DNA from: CBDCVO01 sp965223085
GTDB lineage: Bacteria > Pseudomonadota > Gammaproteobacteria > Ga0077536
Direction: 5' to 3'
Assembly: GCA_965223085.1 (NCBI GenBank)
Contig: OZ244981.1
Coordinates: 992,001 to 1,056,000, forward strand
DNA: 64,000 nt
The notes below the pieces were generated by a model that was not told the origin of the DNA, did no database searches, and saw only the letters and a list, made by a program, of their open reading frames with translations. The number at the start of each line of letters is the position of its first letter. The first letter of the stretch is position 1. A program made the translations under genes and the position numbers. Positions 1-8,653 of this stretch are shown here, one piece after another.

Positions 1-2
1 CG

Positions 3-977
3 CGCCAGATCGCCTTGCGAGCCGGAATGCCGGTCTCCATCCCCGGGATGACCGTGAATCGATTTTGTTCTTCGGGTTTGCAAACTGTGGCACTCGCTGC
101 ACAGCGGATCCTGGCCGGTGAAGCCGAGTGCTTTGTAGCGGGCGGTGTGGAATCGATTTCCTGCGTGCAAAACGAAATGAACCAACACATGCTCAAGGAG
201 TCTTGGTTGACCGAAAATAAACCGGCGATCTATTGGCCGATGCTGCAAACCGCCGAGATGGTTGCGAAACGGTACAAGATTTCGCGCGAAGACCAGGACC
301 GTTACGGCGCGGAATCGCAGCAACGCGCATGCGCAGCCCGGGACGCTGGAAAATTTGACGACGAAATTGTGCCGCTCTCGACCACGATGAAAATCATCGA
401 TAAAAATACCGGTACTGAGACCGAACGCGAGGTGACCGCTAGCCACGACGAAGGCATTCGCCCTGATACTACCTATGAAGGCGTGGCGCAAATCAAACCG
501 GCGCTTGAAGGGGGTGTAATCGCGGCTGGTAACGCGTCGCAGTTCTCCGACGGCGCTGCCGCTCAGGTAATTATGAGCGAGCGCTTGGCGTCCGGTAAAG
601 GGCTAGAACCGCTGGGGATTTTTCGCGGTTTCGCGGTTGCCGGTTGCGAACCAGACGAGATGGGGATCGGCCCGGTATTCGCGATCCCGAAATTGCTGCA
701 AAACACCGGCCTGTCTATCGACGACATCGACTTGTGGGAACTCAACGAAGCGTTCGCGGTGCAGGTGCTGTACTGCCGTGATCAACTCGGCATTCCGAAC
801 GATCGGTTGAACGTTAACGGGGGTTCGATAGCGGTAGGCCATCCCTATGGTATGACCGGTAGCCGCCTTACTGGCCACGCTTTGATCGAGGGTAAGCGAC
901 GGGGTGCGAAAAACGTCGTCGTGACGATGTGCATCGGTGGCGGCATGGGCGCGGCCGGGCTATTCGAGGTGTGCTGA
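3..977 (+). CDS. Thiolase (acetyl-CoA C-acyltransferase), 5' end missing
   Basis: Thiolase-family enzyme that cleaves 3-ketoacyl-CoA with CoA, or condenses two acyl-CoAs. The reading frame is open from base 3, so the N-terminus lies outside the window; about 325 codons remain of the usual 390-400. The nucleophilic Cys is in VNRFCSSGLQT near the left edge. The C-terminal thiolase signatures are present: NEAFAVQ, then GGSIAVGHPYGMTGSR with the catalytic His, and CIGGGMGAAGLFE with the second catalytic Cys. Whether it acts in beta-oxidation (FadA/FadI-like) or aromatic degradation (PcaF/PaaJ-like) cannot be decided without the upstream partner gene. Family call is firm, substrate is open. Confidence 0.93.
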   Translation, partial: RQIALRAGMPVSIPGMTVNRFCSSGLQTVALAAQRILAGEAECFVAGGVESISCVQNEMNQHMLKESWLTENKPAIYWPMLQTAEMVAKRYKISREDQDRYGAESQQRACAARDAGKFDDEIVPLSTTMKIIDKNTGTETEREVTASHDEGIRPDTTYEGVAQIKPALEGGVIAAGNASQFSDGAAAQVIMSERLASGKGLEPLGIFRGFAVAGCEPDEMGIGPVFAIPKLLQNTGLSIDDIDLWELNEAFAVQVLYCRDQLGIPNDRLNVNGGSIAVGHPYGMTGSRLTGHALIEGKRRGAKNVVVTMCIGGGMGAAGLFEVC

Positions 978-993
978 GAACGTCCCACATGGA

Positions 994-1527
994 ATGCCAC
1001 CTAAACGATTAGTGGCGCCATTGCCTGTGCTAGGGACGCCGCACGGACATCGCTATGAAGCCACGAAAATACTACTACGCCGCTACGGCCTGAACTTAGT
1101 ATTTGTATTACCGGGCGCGGAAATCCCAGCGAGCTATTGGGGCACACCCGAAGCAGGTCTTATTCGCGCCACACTCTACGCGCGTGCTGACACGCCGATG
1201 CATTCCGTCTTGCACGAAGCCAGCCATTACGTCTGTATGACGCCGACACGACGAACCACTTTGCATCGCGACGCTGGCGATGACGTAGCGGAAGAAAACG
1301 CCGTGTGTTACCTGTCGATTTTGCTTGCCGATCGGATCCCAGCTTACGGTCGTGGGCATATGTTTCGCGATATGGATAGTTGGGGCTACACGTTTCGCCT
1401 AGGTTCCGCTAGGCGTTGGTTCTATGCCGATGCAGACGACGCCCGCGCCTGGCTTGTAGCCAAGGATTTATTGCAAGGCACCGAGAAAGGTTTGCTCGAA
1501 TCCAAGCCCGTACTTGAATCTAGCTAG
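994..1527 (+). CDS. HExxH metallopeptidase-like protein of unknown function
   Basis: About 177 residues. I chose the ATG at 994 because the longer frame (from 937) would run into the thiolase end; no strong Shine-Dalgarno is visible. The core is VLHEASHYVCM, an HExxH zinc motif, followed 23 residues later by a Glu in AEENAVCYLSILL. That spacing and the following helix resemble the ImmA/IrrE-type arrangement (HExxH then E..A...LL). There is no signal peptide or membrane segment, so it is probably cytoplasmic. The C-terminal half has WGYTFRLGSARRWF and a DADDARAWL stretch. The stop codon overlaps that of the convergent glycoside hydrolase by sharing one CTAG. A zinc protease function is inferred from the motif only. 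Confidence 0.7.
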   Translation: MPPKRLVAPLPVLGTPHGHRYEATKILLRRYGLNLVFVLPGAEIPASYWGTPEAGLIRATLYARADTPMHSVLHEASHYVCMTPTRRTTLHRDAGDDVAEENAVCYLSILLADRIPAYGRGHMFRDMDSWGYTFRLGSARRWFYADADDARAWLVAKDLLQGTEKGLLESKPVLESS

Positions 1528-3275
1528 GGCATTGAGCCAGATCCCGCATCTACCGGCTCGAAAAACAACTCGGGCGACTGCGCCGAACCGGCAAAACCAT
1601 CCTCGCTTCCAACGCTCGCTCGCGGACCGGACTGCGGCGGTGGTACACGGCCTCCGCCGTTAGTTTTCTCTAGCACCAAGGTGTAGAGCCGCCCACTGTT
1701 CTGGTCCGCGTTGTATTGCACTTGATAGTGAAAATCACCTTGCAAACCCGACGCACTTTTGACCGCCTTGAAAAAATTTCCCGCATCGAAGTCACTCGCC
1801 GATAGTTCGAACAAAATCGCGCTATAGGGGGTATCGGCCCACGGCAACGAGGAGACGTTAATCGTGACCTCGCTCGGCGCAGGACCATGATTGCGCAAAG
1901 CGGCCACCACCACGACGATCTTGTCTTTACCTTCGTCCACACCTGCCAACACGTAGGCATCACCACTGGACTCGGCCGCCAACCTCACCGGTGTGTCGCG
2001 CAATTTATTCATGTTGGCGCGCGCGGCAGCGGCGATTTTCGGCGCCACCGGATTAACGGTGCACACACCGAGCGCCGGTTTATTTCCCGAGTCATGAGAC
2101 TCGACTAAGCGAACGTAGTGGGCAAATTTAACCGCGCGATCCAACATGAAAACAACATCGCGAAAATTTCGCAATTCATGCTCCAGGGTTTCGGTAAACG
2201 TCGTTTCTCTCGCGTCCAAAATGCCCCATTCGCTATTAACTAATTCTGCGCCCGGTGCATATCGTTCGATGTGCGCCATCGCGAGCTCGATTTTTTTGGC
2301 GTCCAAGGAGCCATTACCGTTGCTCGAATACGGATGAATTGATAGAAAATCTAAGCGCGTTCTGTTTTGTGCGATTCGATCGAGGAACTCTTCCGTGAAC
2401 TCGATTTGCGGCGGGTCCATGACCGCAAAGCTACAACAGCCAAGCTTCACATCGTTCTTGATGCGCGCATCGCTATTGATCTCGACCGCAATGGCCGCGT
2501 ACATCGCAAAAAGATCCTCTTCATCGCCGCCCCAAAAATTGGGTATTGCGTCCGTCCATGTTTGACGATCCGGTTCGTTGGCAATTTCATAGTAGGTAAT
2601 CGGGTAATGCTTGGTCCCCTTGAACAAACCCTTAGTGTGAAGAATGACGTTTTTTATGACCCGGGCGTAGACCGCGTTATCGGCGGGCAGGGCTGTGCGT
2701 ACTTCATTATCGAACAAACCGATTGTCGTGAGATCCGTTAAATCATTTTCGTGATAGTGCGGCGTTTGATTAGCCGCGAGCGTGAAGGGCATGTAATCGA
2801 AGTTCAAGAAGACCTCGGCGCCACTGGCCGTGACGGCATCTAGCTGGGCATCGAGATAATCAAAATTATAATTAGCGGGGTCATCGGCTGCCGCCAGCGT
2901 ATTCTCACCACGATAAAATTCCGTCGGCAAGCCCCGTAGCACCCCCGGGTCGGTCGCTTTGTAGTCGGTATGCGGCAGCGTCACAAACGCACCAACCGAG
3001 ATCCTCACGCTGCGCGGCCGCAGCAAAGCCATCGTCGATAGGAACCCCGGGTCCTCCATCAAAGGCGTGTGTGTTATACGATAAATCAATGGGTTAGGCC
3101 CATAGCCGTGTTGCACATTGAGCTCCCAATAATCGTTCCACAAGGGCGTGATAGCGCCGATTTGATTGCTCGCGTCGACATGGACTTCGCTGACCCCGTT
3201 AGCCCATGCGCCATCCGCGCAAGCCAATACCCACAAGCTCGCCGCTAGCAGCGACGCCGTGAAACGATTAGGCAA
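1524..3275 (-). CDS. Exported glycoside hydrolase, clan A-like (GH39/GH79-type)
   Basis: Secreted carbohydrate-active enzyme with a TIM-barrel core. Two carboxylates fit a retaining mechanism: the acid/base Glu in YYEIANEPD (about residue 234) and a candidate nucleophile Glu in LVNSEWGIL (about 349), a pattern seen in GH39, GH79 and related clan A families. The frame stays open to 3476, but that would overlap the divergent gene at 3454. A signal peptide (PNRFTASLLAASLWVLAC...AWA) begins right after a TTG at 3275, so I place the start there; no clear ribosome site supports it, and an ATG at 3455 is the alternative. The C-terminus after about residue 440 looks like a beta-sandwich, ending in a Gly/Pro-rich low-complexity tail. 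Substrate unknown. Confidence 0.75.
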   Translation of the reverse strand: MPNRFTASLLAASLWVLACADGAWANGVSEVHVDASNQIGAITPLWNDYWELNVQHGYGPNPLIYRITHTPLMEDPGFLSTMALLRPRSVRISVGAFVTLPHTDYKATDPGVLRGLPTEFYRGENTLAAADDPANYNFDYLDAQLDAVTASGAEVFLNFDYMPFTLAANQTPHYHENDLTDLTTIGLFDNEVRTALPADNAVYARVIKNVILHTKGLFKGTKHYPITYYEIANEPDRQTWTDAIPNFWGGDEEDLFAMYAAIAVEINSDARIKNDVKLGCCSFAVMDPPQIEFTEEFLDRIAQNRTRLDFLSIHPYSSNGNGSLDAKKIELAMAHIERYAPGAELVNSEWGILDARETTFTETLEHELRNFRDVVFMLDRAVKFAHYVRLVESHDSGNKPALGVCTVNPVAPKIAAAARANMNKLRDTPVRLAAESSGDAYVLAGVDEGKDKIVVVVAALRNHGPAPSEVTINVSSLPWADTPYSAILFELSASDFDAGNFFKAVKSASGLQGDFHYQVQYNADQNSGRLYTLVLEKTNGGGRVPPPQSGPRASVGSEDGFAGSAQSPELFFEPVDAGSGSMP

Positions 3276-3453
3276 GAGCTTAGATAGGCCGTGCCGGTAA
3301 GAAGACGTACGCTTGAAAAAAACCAAACTGACTGCCGTAAGACCAAACTCATATTTCTTGTGGGCGAAGTTTGCCTGTGAAAAGCTCAAGTTGCTATCGA
3401 TTATTGCGCCTCGATGAGGTAGCTTTAACCCAGCCCATTTAGCGAGGTACGGC

Positions 3454-5052
3454 ATGAACAAACCGGCGCTCAGCAACTCGTCACACCCGTTGCTCTCCGA
3501 GTTCGCCTCAATTGTCGGCGCACAGCACGTCAGCGATGACCCGGTGCGACGTGCTTTTTACTCCACCGATCTGAGCTGCTTGCCCGAGGCGACGGCCGCC
3601 CTGGTGGTGAGTCCTAATAATAGCGACGAACTCGCGCGCTGTGTCGCACTTGCGGCGCGCGCGGATTTCTCCGTCGTCGCCCGTGGTGGCGGCATGTCCT
3701 ATACCTGCGGCTATCAACCAGAACGGGAAAATACCTTGTTGGTCGATATGCAGCGCATGAACCGGATCTTGGAAATCAATGCCACAGACATGTACGTCAC
3801 CGTGGAAGCTGGGTGCACCTGGAAAGCGTTGTATGAAGGCTTATTAGAGCAAAACCTGCGCACGCCCTATTTTGGCCCGCTGTCCGGCATGTATGCCACA
3901 ATTGGCGGTGCATTGTCGCAGAATAGTCTATTCCTGGGCTCGGGGACCTATAACACCGTAGCGGAGAGCGCGCTCGCGCTAAAAGTCGTGCTCGCAAATG
4001 GAGAGGTGCTGCAAACAGGCTCCGCAGCGCATAAAAACGGCCAAACATTCTGGCGCCATTTCGGTCCTGATGTAACGGGTTTGTTTACCGCAGACACTGG
4101 TGCGTTCGGCATCAAATCGGAAATAAGCTTGCGCCTAATTGAAGCCCCGGAAGTGACGATGTTCATGTCCTTCGGTTTCGATCGTTTGCAAGACATGCTC
4201 GCGACACAATCAGCACTCGCACGCAAACGAATCTGCGCGGAATGCTACGGTTTCGATCCCTATTACAATCGCAGTTTCGAAAAACAGGGCTTCACGTTTG
4301 GCGAAGGTCTTGCGGTGCTTGCCGACGTCGCGAAAAGCGAAGGCGGTATCAAAGGCCTATGGAGTTCGTTTAAAGTTGCCAGCAGCGGTAAGACGTTTCT
4401 GCGTGACGTGTCGTACTCCTTACACATGACTTTCGATAGTTTCGATCGCGACATCGCCCACACCGCTCTGCAGCTCGCCCGCAAGATCTGCAGTGAGCAT
4501 GGCGGTCGAGAAATCGACAATACCCTGCCGACCGTTTTTCGTGCGCAACCCTTTGCCAGCGTACGCACTGTGTTGCTTGGCGCCGAGGGCGAAATCTGGC
4601 TACCCGTACACGGTTTCATGCCGCTCTCCAAAGCAGTCGAAGTCGGTCTTGCGACCGAAGCTTTTTTCGCTGAACACAGTGCTGAAATGGAACAACACGA
4701 GATCAAGAGTTCCTACCTCACTTGTTTTGCCGGTACCGAATTCGTCATCGAACCCTCGATTTATTGGGCTGACGAGCTGGGCGAATTTCGCCTATCCCTT
4801 ATTGAGCCCGAATTTCAAAACCAATGGCGCACGATCCCGGCGGACGAACAAAAGCGCGCTGTCGCGCTGAAGCTAAGGCAAGAGTTACGGGATCTGTATG
4901 ACCGCCACGGTTGCTGTCACCTGCAGATCGGTAAGTACTATCCTTACCAAGAATTGATCGCGAATGAGGCACTTAAAAACTTGTTGCAGGGCGTTAAAGA
5001 TACCGTCGACCCAGCGCGTCGCATGCATCCCGGTTGTCTCGGCCTACGCTAA
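3454..5052 (+). CDS. FAD-linked oxidase (PCMH/VAO-type flavoprotein)
   Basis: 532-residue flavoprotein of the vanillyl-alcohol oxidase / p-cresol methylhydroxylase fold. The N-terminal FAD-binding PCMH domain is at about 30-210: VVARGGGMSYTCGYQ carries the phosphate-binding Gly-rich loop, and TIGGALSQNSLFLGSGTYN is the second FAD-contact stretch. The C-terminal substrate domain ends with DTVDPARRMHPGCLGL, matching the usual DP...NPG end of FAD-linked oxidases. The exact substrate (phenolic alcohol, hydroxyacid, other) cannot be read off. It heads a plus-strand run with the hydrolase, PNPOx-like and sulfurtransferase genes, spaced 47, 91 and 18 bases, probably one transcript. Confidence 0.87.
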   Translation: MNKPALSNSSHPLLSEFASIVGAQHVSDDPVRRAFYSTDLSCLPEATAALVVSPNNSDELARCVALAARADFSVVARGGGMSYTCGYQPERENTLLVDMQRMNRILEINATDMYVTVEAGCTWKALYEGLLEQNLRTPYFGPLSGMYATIGGALSQNSLFLGSGTYNTVAESALALKVVLANGEVLQTGSAAHKNGQTFWRHFGPDVTGLFTADTGAFGIKSEISLRLIEAPEVTMFMSFGFDRLQDMLATQSALARKRICAECYGFDPYYNRSFEKQGFTFGEGLAVLADVAKSEGGIKGLWSSFKVASSGKTFLRDVSYSLHMTFDSFDRDIAHTALQLARKICSEHGGREIDNTLPTVFRAQPFASVRTVLLGAEGEIWLPVHGFMPLSKAVEVGLATEAFFAEHSAEMEQHEIKSSYLTCFAGTEFVIEPSIYWADELGEFRLSLIEPEFQNQWRTIPADEQKRAVALKLRQELRDLYDRHGCCHLQIGKYYPYQELIANEALKNLLQGVKDTVDPARRMHPGCLGLR

Positions 5053-5099
5053 TGGCAACAGACAGCGCTCTAGAAAGGTCCTGTTAGGGAGAAGCGCCG

Positions 5100-5894
5100 A
5101 TGCTGAAACGTGCTTATGCCGATACGCCACACGGACAAATACACTACTATCATGGCGGCCCGCGTGAGAAAGCGCCCATTATTTTCATCCATCAAAACGT
5201 CAGCGGTGCGAAATCCTATGAGCGCACACTCCTCCGTTTGATCGATCGCTACCATTGCATCGCGCTGGACTTACCCGGGTTCGGGGGGTCATTTGAACCG
5301 CCGGAATTTAATTCCATTAGTGTGCTGACCGAATACACCTTGGCGTTTATCGATACCATGGGCTTTGATAGCTTCCACACCTTTGGCAACCACACGGGCG
5401 CGGGCATGGCGGCTGAATTGGCCGCCATGCACCCTGAGCGCGTTCTAAGCTGCACCATGATCGGCGCCTTACTGCTAAGCGAGGCCCAAGCGGCGCCGTA
5501 TCGCGAGCAGTTCAGCGGCTCGGCGGGGCCCGATCACGAGGCGAAATACTTGCAGGTAACTTGGGATTACATCTATGGTCTTGGCGGCAACCGCGATCTC
5601 GACAATATGAACGGGGAGTTTCATGCCGCGCTACGGGCCTGGAAAGTGCGCGGCATGATCTATCGTTGCGTGTGGGATTATCGCTTTGATCTCTTCATCA
5701 AGGATATCCAGTGCCCGACCTTGCTGATGTGCGCACCGGATGATGTGCTATATCGTGGCCATCAAAATACCGCCGCCGCGATGCCACATGCAAAGGCGAT
5801 TGACGTCGCAGGTACAAATTTTGAACCCTACTTCGATCCTGACGGCGTGAGTCGAGGCTTAAGCGAGTTTTTGACCGAAAATGACTTTACCTAG
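5100..5894 (+). CDS. Alpha/beta hydrolase-fold protein with His at the nucleophile site
   Basis: 264 residues with an alpha/beta hydrolase core: oxyanion-side segment FIHQNVSG (about 29-36), strand LDLPGFGGS (about 57-64), and the nucleophile elbow written GNHTG (96-100). In an ordinary serine hydrolase the elbow is G-x-S-x-G; here His98 takes the Ser position. The acid region TLLMCAPDD is present, but the usual catalytic His near the C-terminus is not obvious (the equivalent stretch reads DVAGTNFEPYF). I infer a non-classical or non-hydrolytic member of the fold; similar G-x-H-T-G elbows occur in a subgroup of the superfamily. Ribosome site AGGGAG precedes the ATG. Sits between the flavin oxidase and the PNPOx-like gene. 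Confidence 0.83.
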   Translation: MLKRAYADTPHGQIHYYHGGPREKAPIIFIHQNVSGAKSYERTLLRLIDRYHCIALDLPGFGGSFEPPEFNSISVLTEYTLAFIDTMGFDSFHTFGNHTGAGMAAELAAMHPERVLSCTMIGALLLSEAQAAPYREQFSGSAGPDHEAKYLQVTWDYIYGLGGNRDLDNMNGEFHAALRAWKVRGMIYRCVWDYRFDLFIKDIQCPTLLMCAPDDVLYRGHQNTAAAMPHAKAIDVAGTNFEPYFDPDGVSRGLSEFLTENDFT

Positions 5895-5985
5895 CCCCAC
5901 ACGGCGGCGTTCGAAGACGGCATAATCCCGATATTCTCGCAAACTCACCCATCGGCTCACCACAAACTACACAAAGGAGACCATC

Positions 5986-6642
5986 GTGAGCGATATTTAC
6001 GACGATAGCCATCGCAATTTTCAAGATCAATTCGAAACCCGGAAACTCGCCGATCGCCTTGAAGAGATGATCATTAAAACCGAAGTTGACGAAATCGATC
6101 AACCGTTCATCGAATCACGCGATATGTTTTTCCTCTCTACCGTAGACCAACACGGTCACCCTACGGTCTCTTACAAGGGCGGTGATCAGGGTTTTGTTAA
6201 AGTCGTCGACCCCAGCACGATTGCATTTCCAAGTTACGACGGTAACGGCATGTTTTATTCTATGGGTAACATCGCGGCGAACCCACATGTTGGCTTGTTG
6301 TTCATCGATTTTGAAAACCCACACCGGATCCGTTTGCACGGCTCGGCATCGGTGAGCGCGGATGACCCCCTGCTGGCTAGCTACAAGGAAGCGGAACTGG
6401 TGGTGCGTGTGAAGATCAGCAAGATCTGGGTCAATTGCCCACGCTACATACACCGCATGAAACGCGTCGAGCCATCACGTTACGTGCCGCGTGCAGAGTG
6501 CGATACACCTTTGGCAATGTGGAAGCACATCGATATCGTGCAAGACGTGCTACCGTCCAAAGACCATGGACGCGCTGAGAAAGAAGGTGGCCTAATGACG
6601 ATGGACGAATACGCCGAGAAACTCATCGCCGGGAAGGACTGA
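5986..6642 (+). CDS. PNPOx-like FMN-binding split-barrel oxidoreductase
   Basis: 218 residues, GTG start with a strong AAAGGAGA ribosome site 6 bases upstream. The split-barrel flavin domain runs from about 40 to 150: FFLSTVDQHGHPTVSYKGG, then AFPSYDGNGMFYSMGNI and VGLLFIDFENPHRIRLHGSASV, which match the pyridoxamine-5'-phosphate oxidase-like family. Members reduce or bind diverse substrates with FMN or related cofactors, and some serve as stress or xenobiotic reductases; true PdxH activity is not implied. It follows the flavin oxidase and hydrolase genes, suggesting a shared redox task, but that is inference. Confidence 0.86.
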   Translation: MSDIYDDSHRNFQDQFETRKLADRLEEMIIKTEVDEIDQPFIESRDMFFLSTVDQHGHPTVSYKGGDQGFVKVVDPSTIAFPSYDGNGMFYSMGNIAANPHVGLLFIDFENPHRIRLHGSASVSADDPLLASYKEAELVVRVKISKIWVNCPRYIHRMKRVEPSRYVPRAECDTPLAMWKHIDIVQDVLPSKDHGRAEKEGGLMTMDEYAEKLIAGKD

Positions 6643-6660
6643 CTGAAGGTCGACACGAGC

Positions 6661-7536
6661 ATGGACACAAATACGCCCTTAATTACAGTTACCGAACTCG
6701 CGGCGCGGCTCGCCGAACCGAACTTACGGATATTCGACAGCACCGTTTTTCTACAGCACCGCAGCGACGGTAAACCTGGCTACCTACCTGAAAGTGGACG
6801 CGCAACGTGGCAGAGCGGGCATATTCCCGGCGCCGTTTTTATCGATCTGATCGAAGAATTTTCTGACCAATCCAGCGGGCTGCCATTTATGATGCCCGCG
6901 GCCGAGACATTCTGCGCCCAAATGGCCGCCTACGGGGTTAACGACGATTCGGATGTGATCATCTACAGCAGTGGCTCGGTCATGTGGGCCACGCGCTTGT
7001 GGTGGATGCTACGCAGTGTCGGTTTTGAGCGCAGCCGCGTACTCGACGGTGGCTACCAGAAATGGGTAGCGGAACGACACCCTACTACGACCAAGATACC
7101 TAATGTTGCCGCTGGCAAGCTCCGTGCCATACCAAAACCGGAACTATGGGCCGACAAAAAGGATATCTTAACGGCAATGGAGGATGGTCAAGTTTGCGTT
7201 GTTAACGCCCTGTCTCCCGAAGTCTACAGCGGTGCAAAAAATCAATATGGTCGCCCGGGGCACATTCCTGGGAGCGTTAACGTGTTCTACGGTAACTTGC
7301 TCGATCCGGAGGAGGCGACATTCTTGCCGCCCGCGGAGCTGGCTACCCGTATGCGCACCGCCGGTGCACTAACCGCGCCACGCGTGATCTGTTACTGCGG
7401 CGGTGGCATTTCGGCGACTATGGACGCACTCGCTTTGACTATCGCCGGTCATAGCGCCGTCGCCGTCTACGACGGCTCGATGTCAGAATGGATTAAAGAC
7501 GAGCGCCTACCGCTGGTACTAGGCGAGAAACCATAA
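6661..7536 (+). CDS. Sulfurtransferase with tandem rhodanese domains (SseA/TST type)
   Basis: 291 residues with two rhodanese domains. The N-terminal inactive domain covers about 8-140 (LRIFDSTVFL, GHIPGAVFIDL, VIIYSSGSVMWATRLWWML, RVLDGGYQKW). The C-terminal catalytic domain covers about 160-285 and carries the active-site loop CYCGGGISAT with the persulfide-forming Cys. The loop starts C-G-G-G rather than the C-R-[KR]-G of thiosulfate enzymes and is not the C-G-S-G-V-T of 3-mercaptopyruvate enzymes, so donor specificity is uncertain. Follows the PNPOx-like gene by 18 bases. Its stop faces that of the convergent HDOD gene 14 bases away. Confidence 0.9.
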   Translation: MDTNTPLITVTELAARLAEPNLRIFDSTVFLQHRSDGKPGYLPESGRATWQSGHIPGAVFIDLIEEFSDQSSGLPFMMPAAETFCAQMAAYGVNDDSDVIIYSSGSVMWATRLWWMLRSVGFERSRVLDGGYQKWVAERHPTTTKIPNVAAGKLRAIPKPELWADKKDILTAMEDGQVCVVNALSPEVYSGAKNQYGRPGHIPGSVNVFYGNLLDPEEATFLPPAELATRMRTAGALTAPRVICYCGGGISATMDALALTIAGHSAVAVYDGSMSEWIKDERLPLVLGEKP

Positions 7537-7550
7537 TAGCGCTCACACCA

Positions 7551-8507
7551 TTACGCGATGAGCAAATATATCGTCTCGACAAATTGCTGATCGACTTCGT
7601 CGAGCAGTTCGTCTAAGTCGATAGTGGTGGGGAGTCCCCGGGCATGTAACTCGTTCAGGTCTAGCGCGGGATCCTCTTCTTTGCGCTCGCGGAAACACCC
7701 CGTAATTGAATAATTTGCAAGCAGATCGGCTAAATGCAACACGACGGCATCATCGGTGGACACATCACTGAGCTCGGGATCGTGGTGCCAACGTATCGCG
7801 TCGCAAGTCGTTGCCGGTAAATTCCATTTCTCTAACATCAATGCAGCTAAGGCGGCATGATCAAATCCCAATAGATCTTGTTCTTTACGGTAGAGCAAAT
7901 CTTCATCGGCTTCCGCGGCCGCAATGGTCGTCGCGGCAACGTCTGGGAAGCGCTGATTAATCACCAGGGTACCGATATCGTGCAAGATGCCGGCGACAAA
8001 GAGGCGTTCGGGATGCAGCACGTTGACTTTTGTGGCGAGGTTGCGCGCGGTGAGCCCGGTGTAAACTGCATGCCGCCAAAACGTGTTCATGTTCGTCAAT
8101 TCGCACTGTATCTCGGCAAAGGCCTGCACCGCCGATAAGGAATAAACGATACTGGAGAGTTCGCGTGTCCCTAATACGGCCACGGCGCGGGACACGGTAT
8201 CGACTCGCGCACGTAATCCGTAGAAGGGGCTGTTGACCACGCGCATGATGCGGGCAGTAAGCCCCGTGTCGCGAATAATCACGTCGCTGAAGTCGTCAGC
8301 TGAAGCCGAATCAGACGCTAACATTTCGCTTATTTTCACGCACACATCGGGCGGAGATACCAACAGCGAACAATCATCGACAATGCTAGCGACGACACTG
8401 GAACCGGCGGGCGCCTCATTGGCGAGGGGTTGTGGTGTGCTCACGGCTTCGAACCTCTTGGGATTGCTCTTCTCCTGTGTCGGCCCCCGAGATATCCACT
8501 TGAGCAC
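7551..8507 (-). CDS. HDOD domain signalling protein
   Basis: 318 residues with an HDOD domain (degenerate HD-type hydrolase fold used in bacterial signalling) from about 45 to 255. Visible signatures are LVSPPDVCVKISEML, VIIRDTGLTARIMRVVNSPFYG, VAVLGTRELSSIV and AGILHDIGTLVINQ, which retains an HD pair. A later segment, LLGFDHAALAALMLEKWNLP, is the usual second half. There is no attached output or receiver domain. HDOD proteins regulate motility, biofilm, secretion or cell cycle in other proteobacteria; the pathway here is unknown. GTG start at 8507 is assumed. The gene lies downstream of the dimethylformamidase operon on the same strand with a 146-base gap. Confidence 0.87.
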   Translation of the reverse strand: MLKWISRGPTQEKSNPKRFEAVSTPQPLANEAPAGSSVVASIVDDCSLLVSPPDVCVKISEMLASDSASADDFSDVIIRDTGLTARIMRVVNSPFYGLRARVDTVSRAVAVLGTRELSSIVYSLSAVQAFAEIQCELTNMNTFWRHAVYTGLTARNLATKVNVLHPERLFVAGILHDIGTLVINQRFPDVAATTIAAAEADEDLLYRKEQDLLGFDHAALAALMLEKWNLPATTCDAIRWHHDPELSDVSTDDAVVLHLADLLANYSITGCFRERKEEDPALDLNELHARGLPTTIDLDELLDEVDQQFVETIYLLIA

Positions 8508-8653
8508 ACCGGGCTCATCGTGAGATTCGCCAGCTTTACCTGTAAGCCATGTTTTTCAATCACTTATGTTTGATTGGCGCCAACATCGAGCCGCCCTTGC
8601 GACACCGTATTGAGACCACGTTCACGAAATGCGAACGGGCCGCTCAGCGACAG

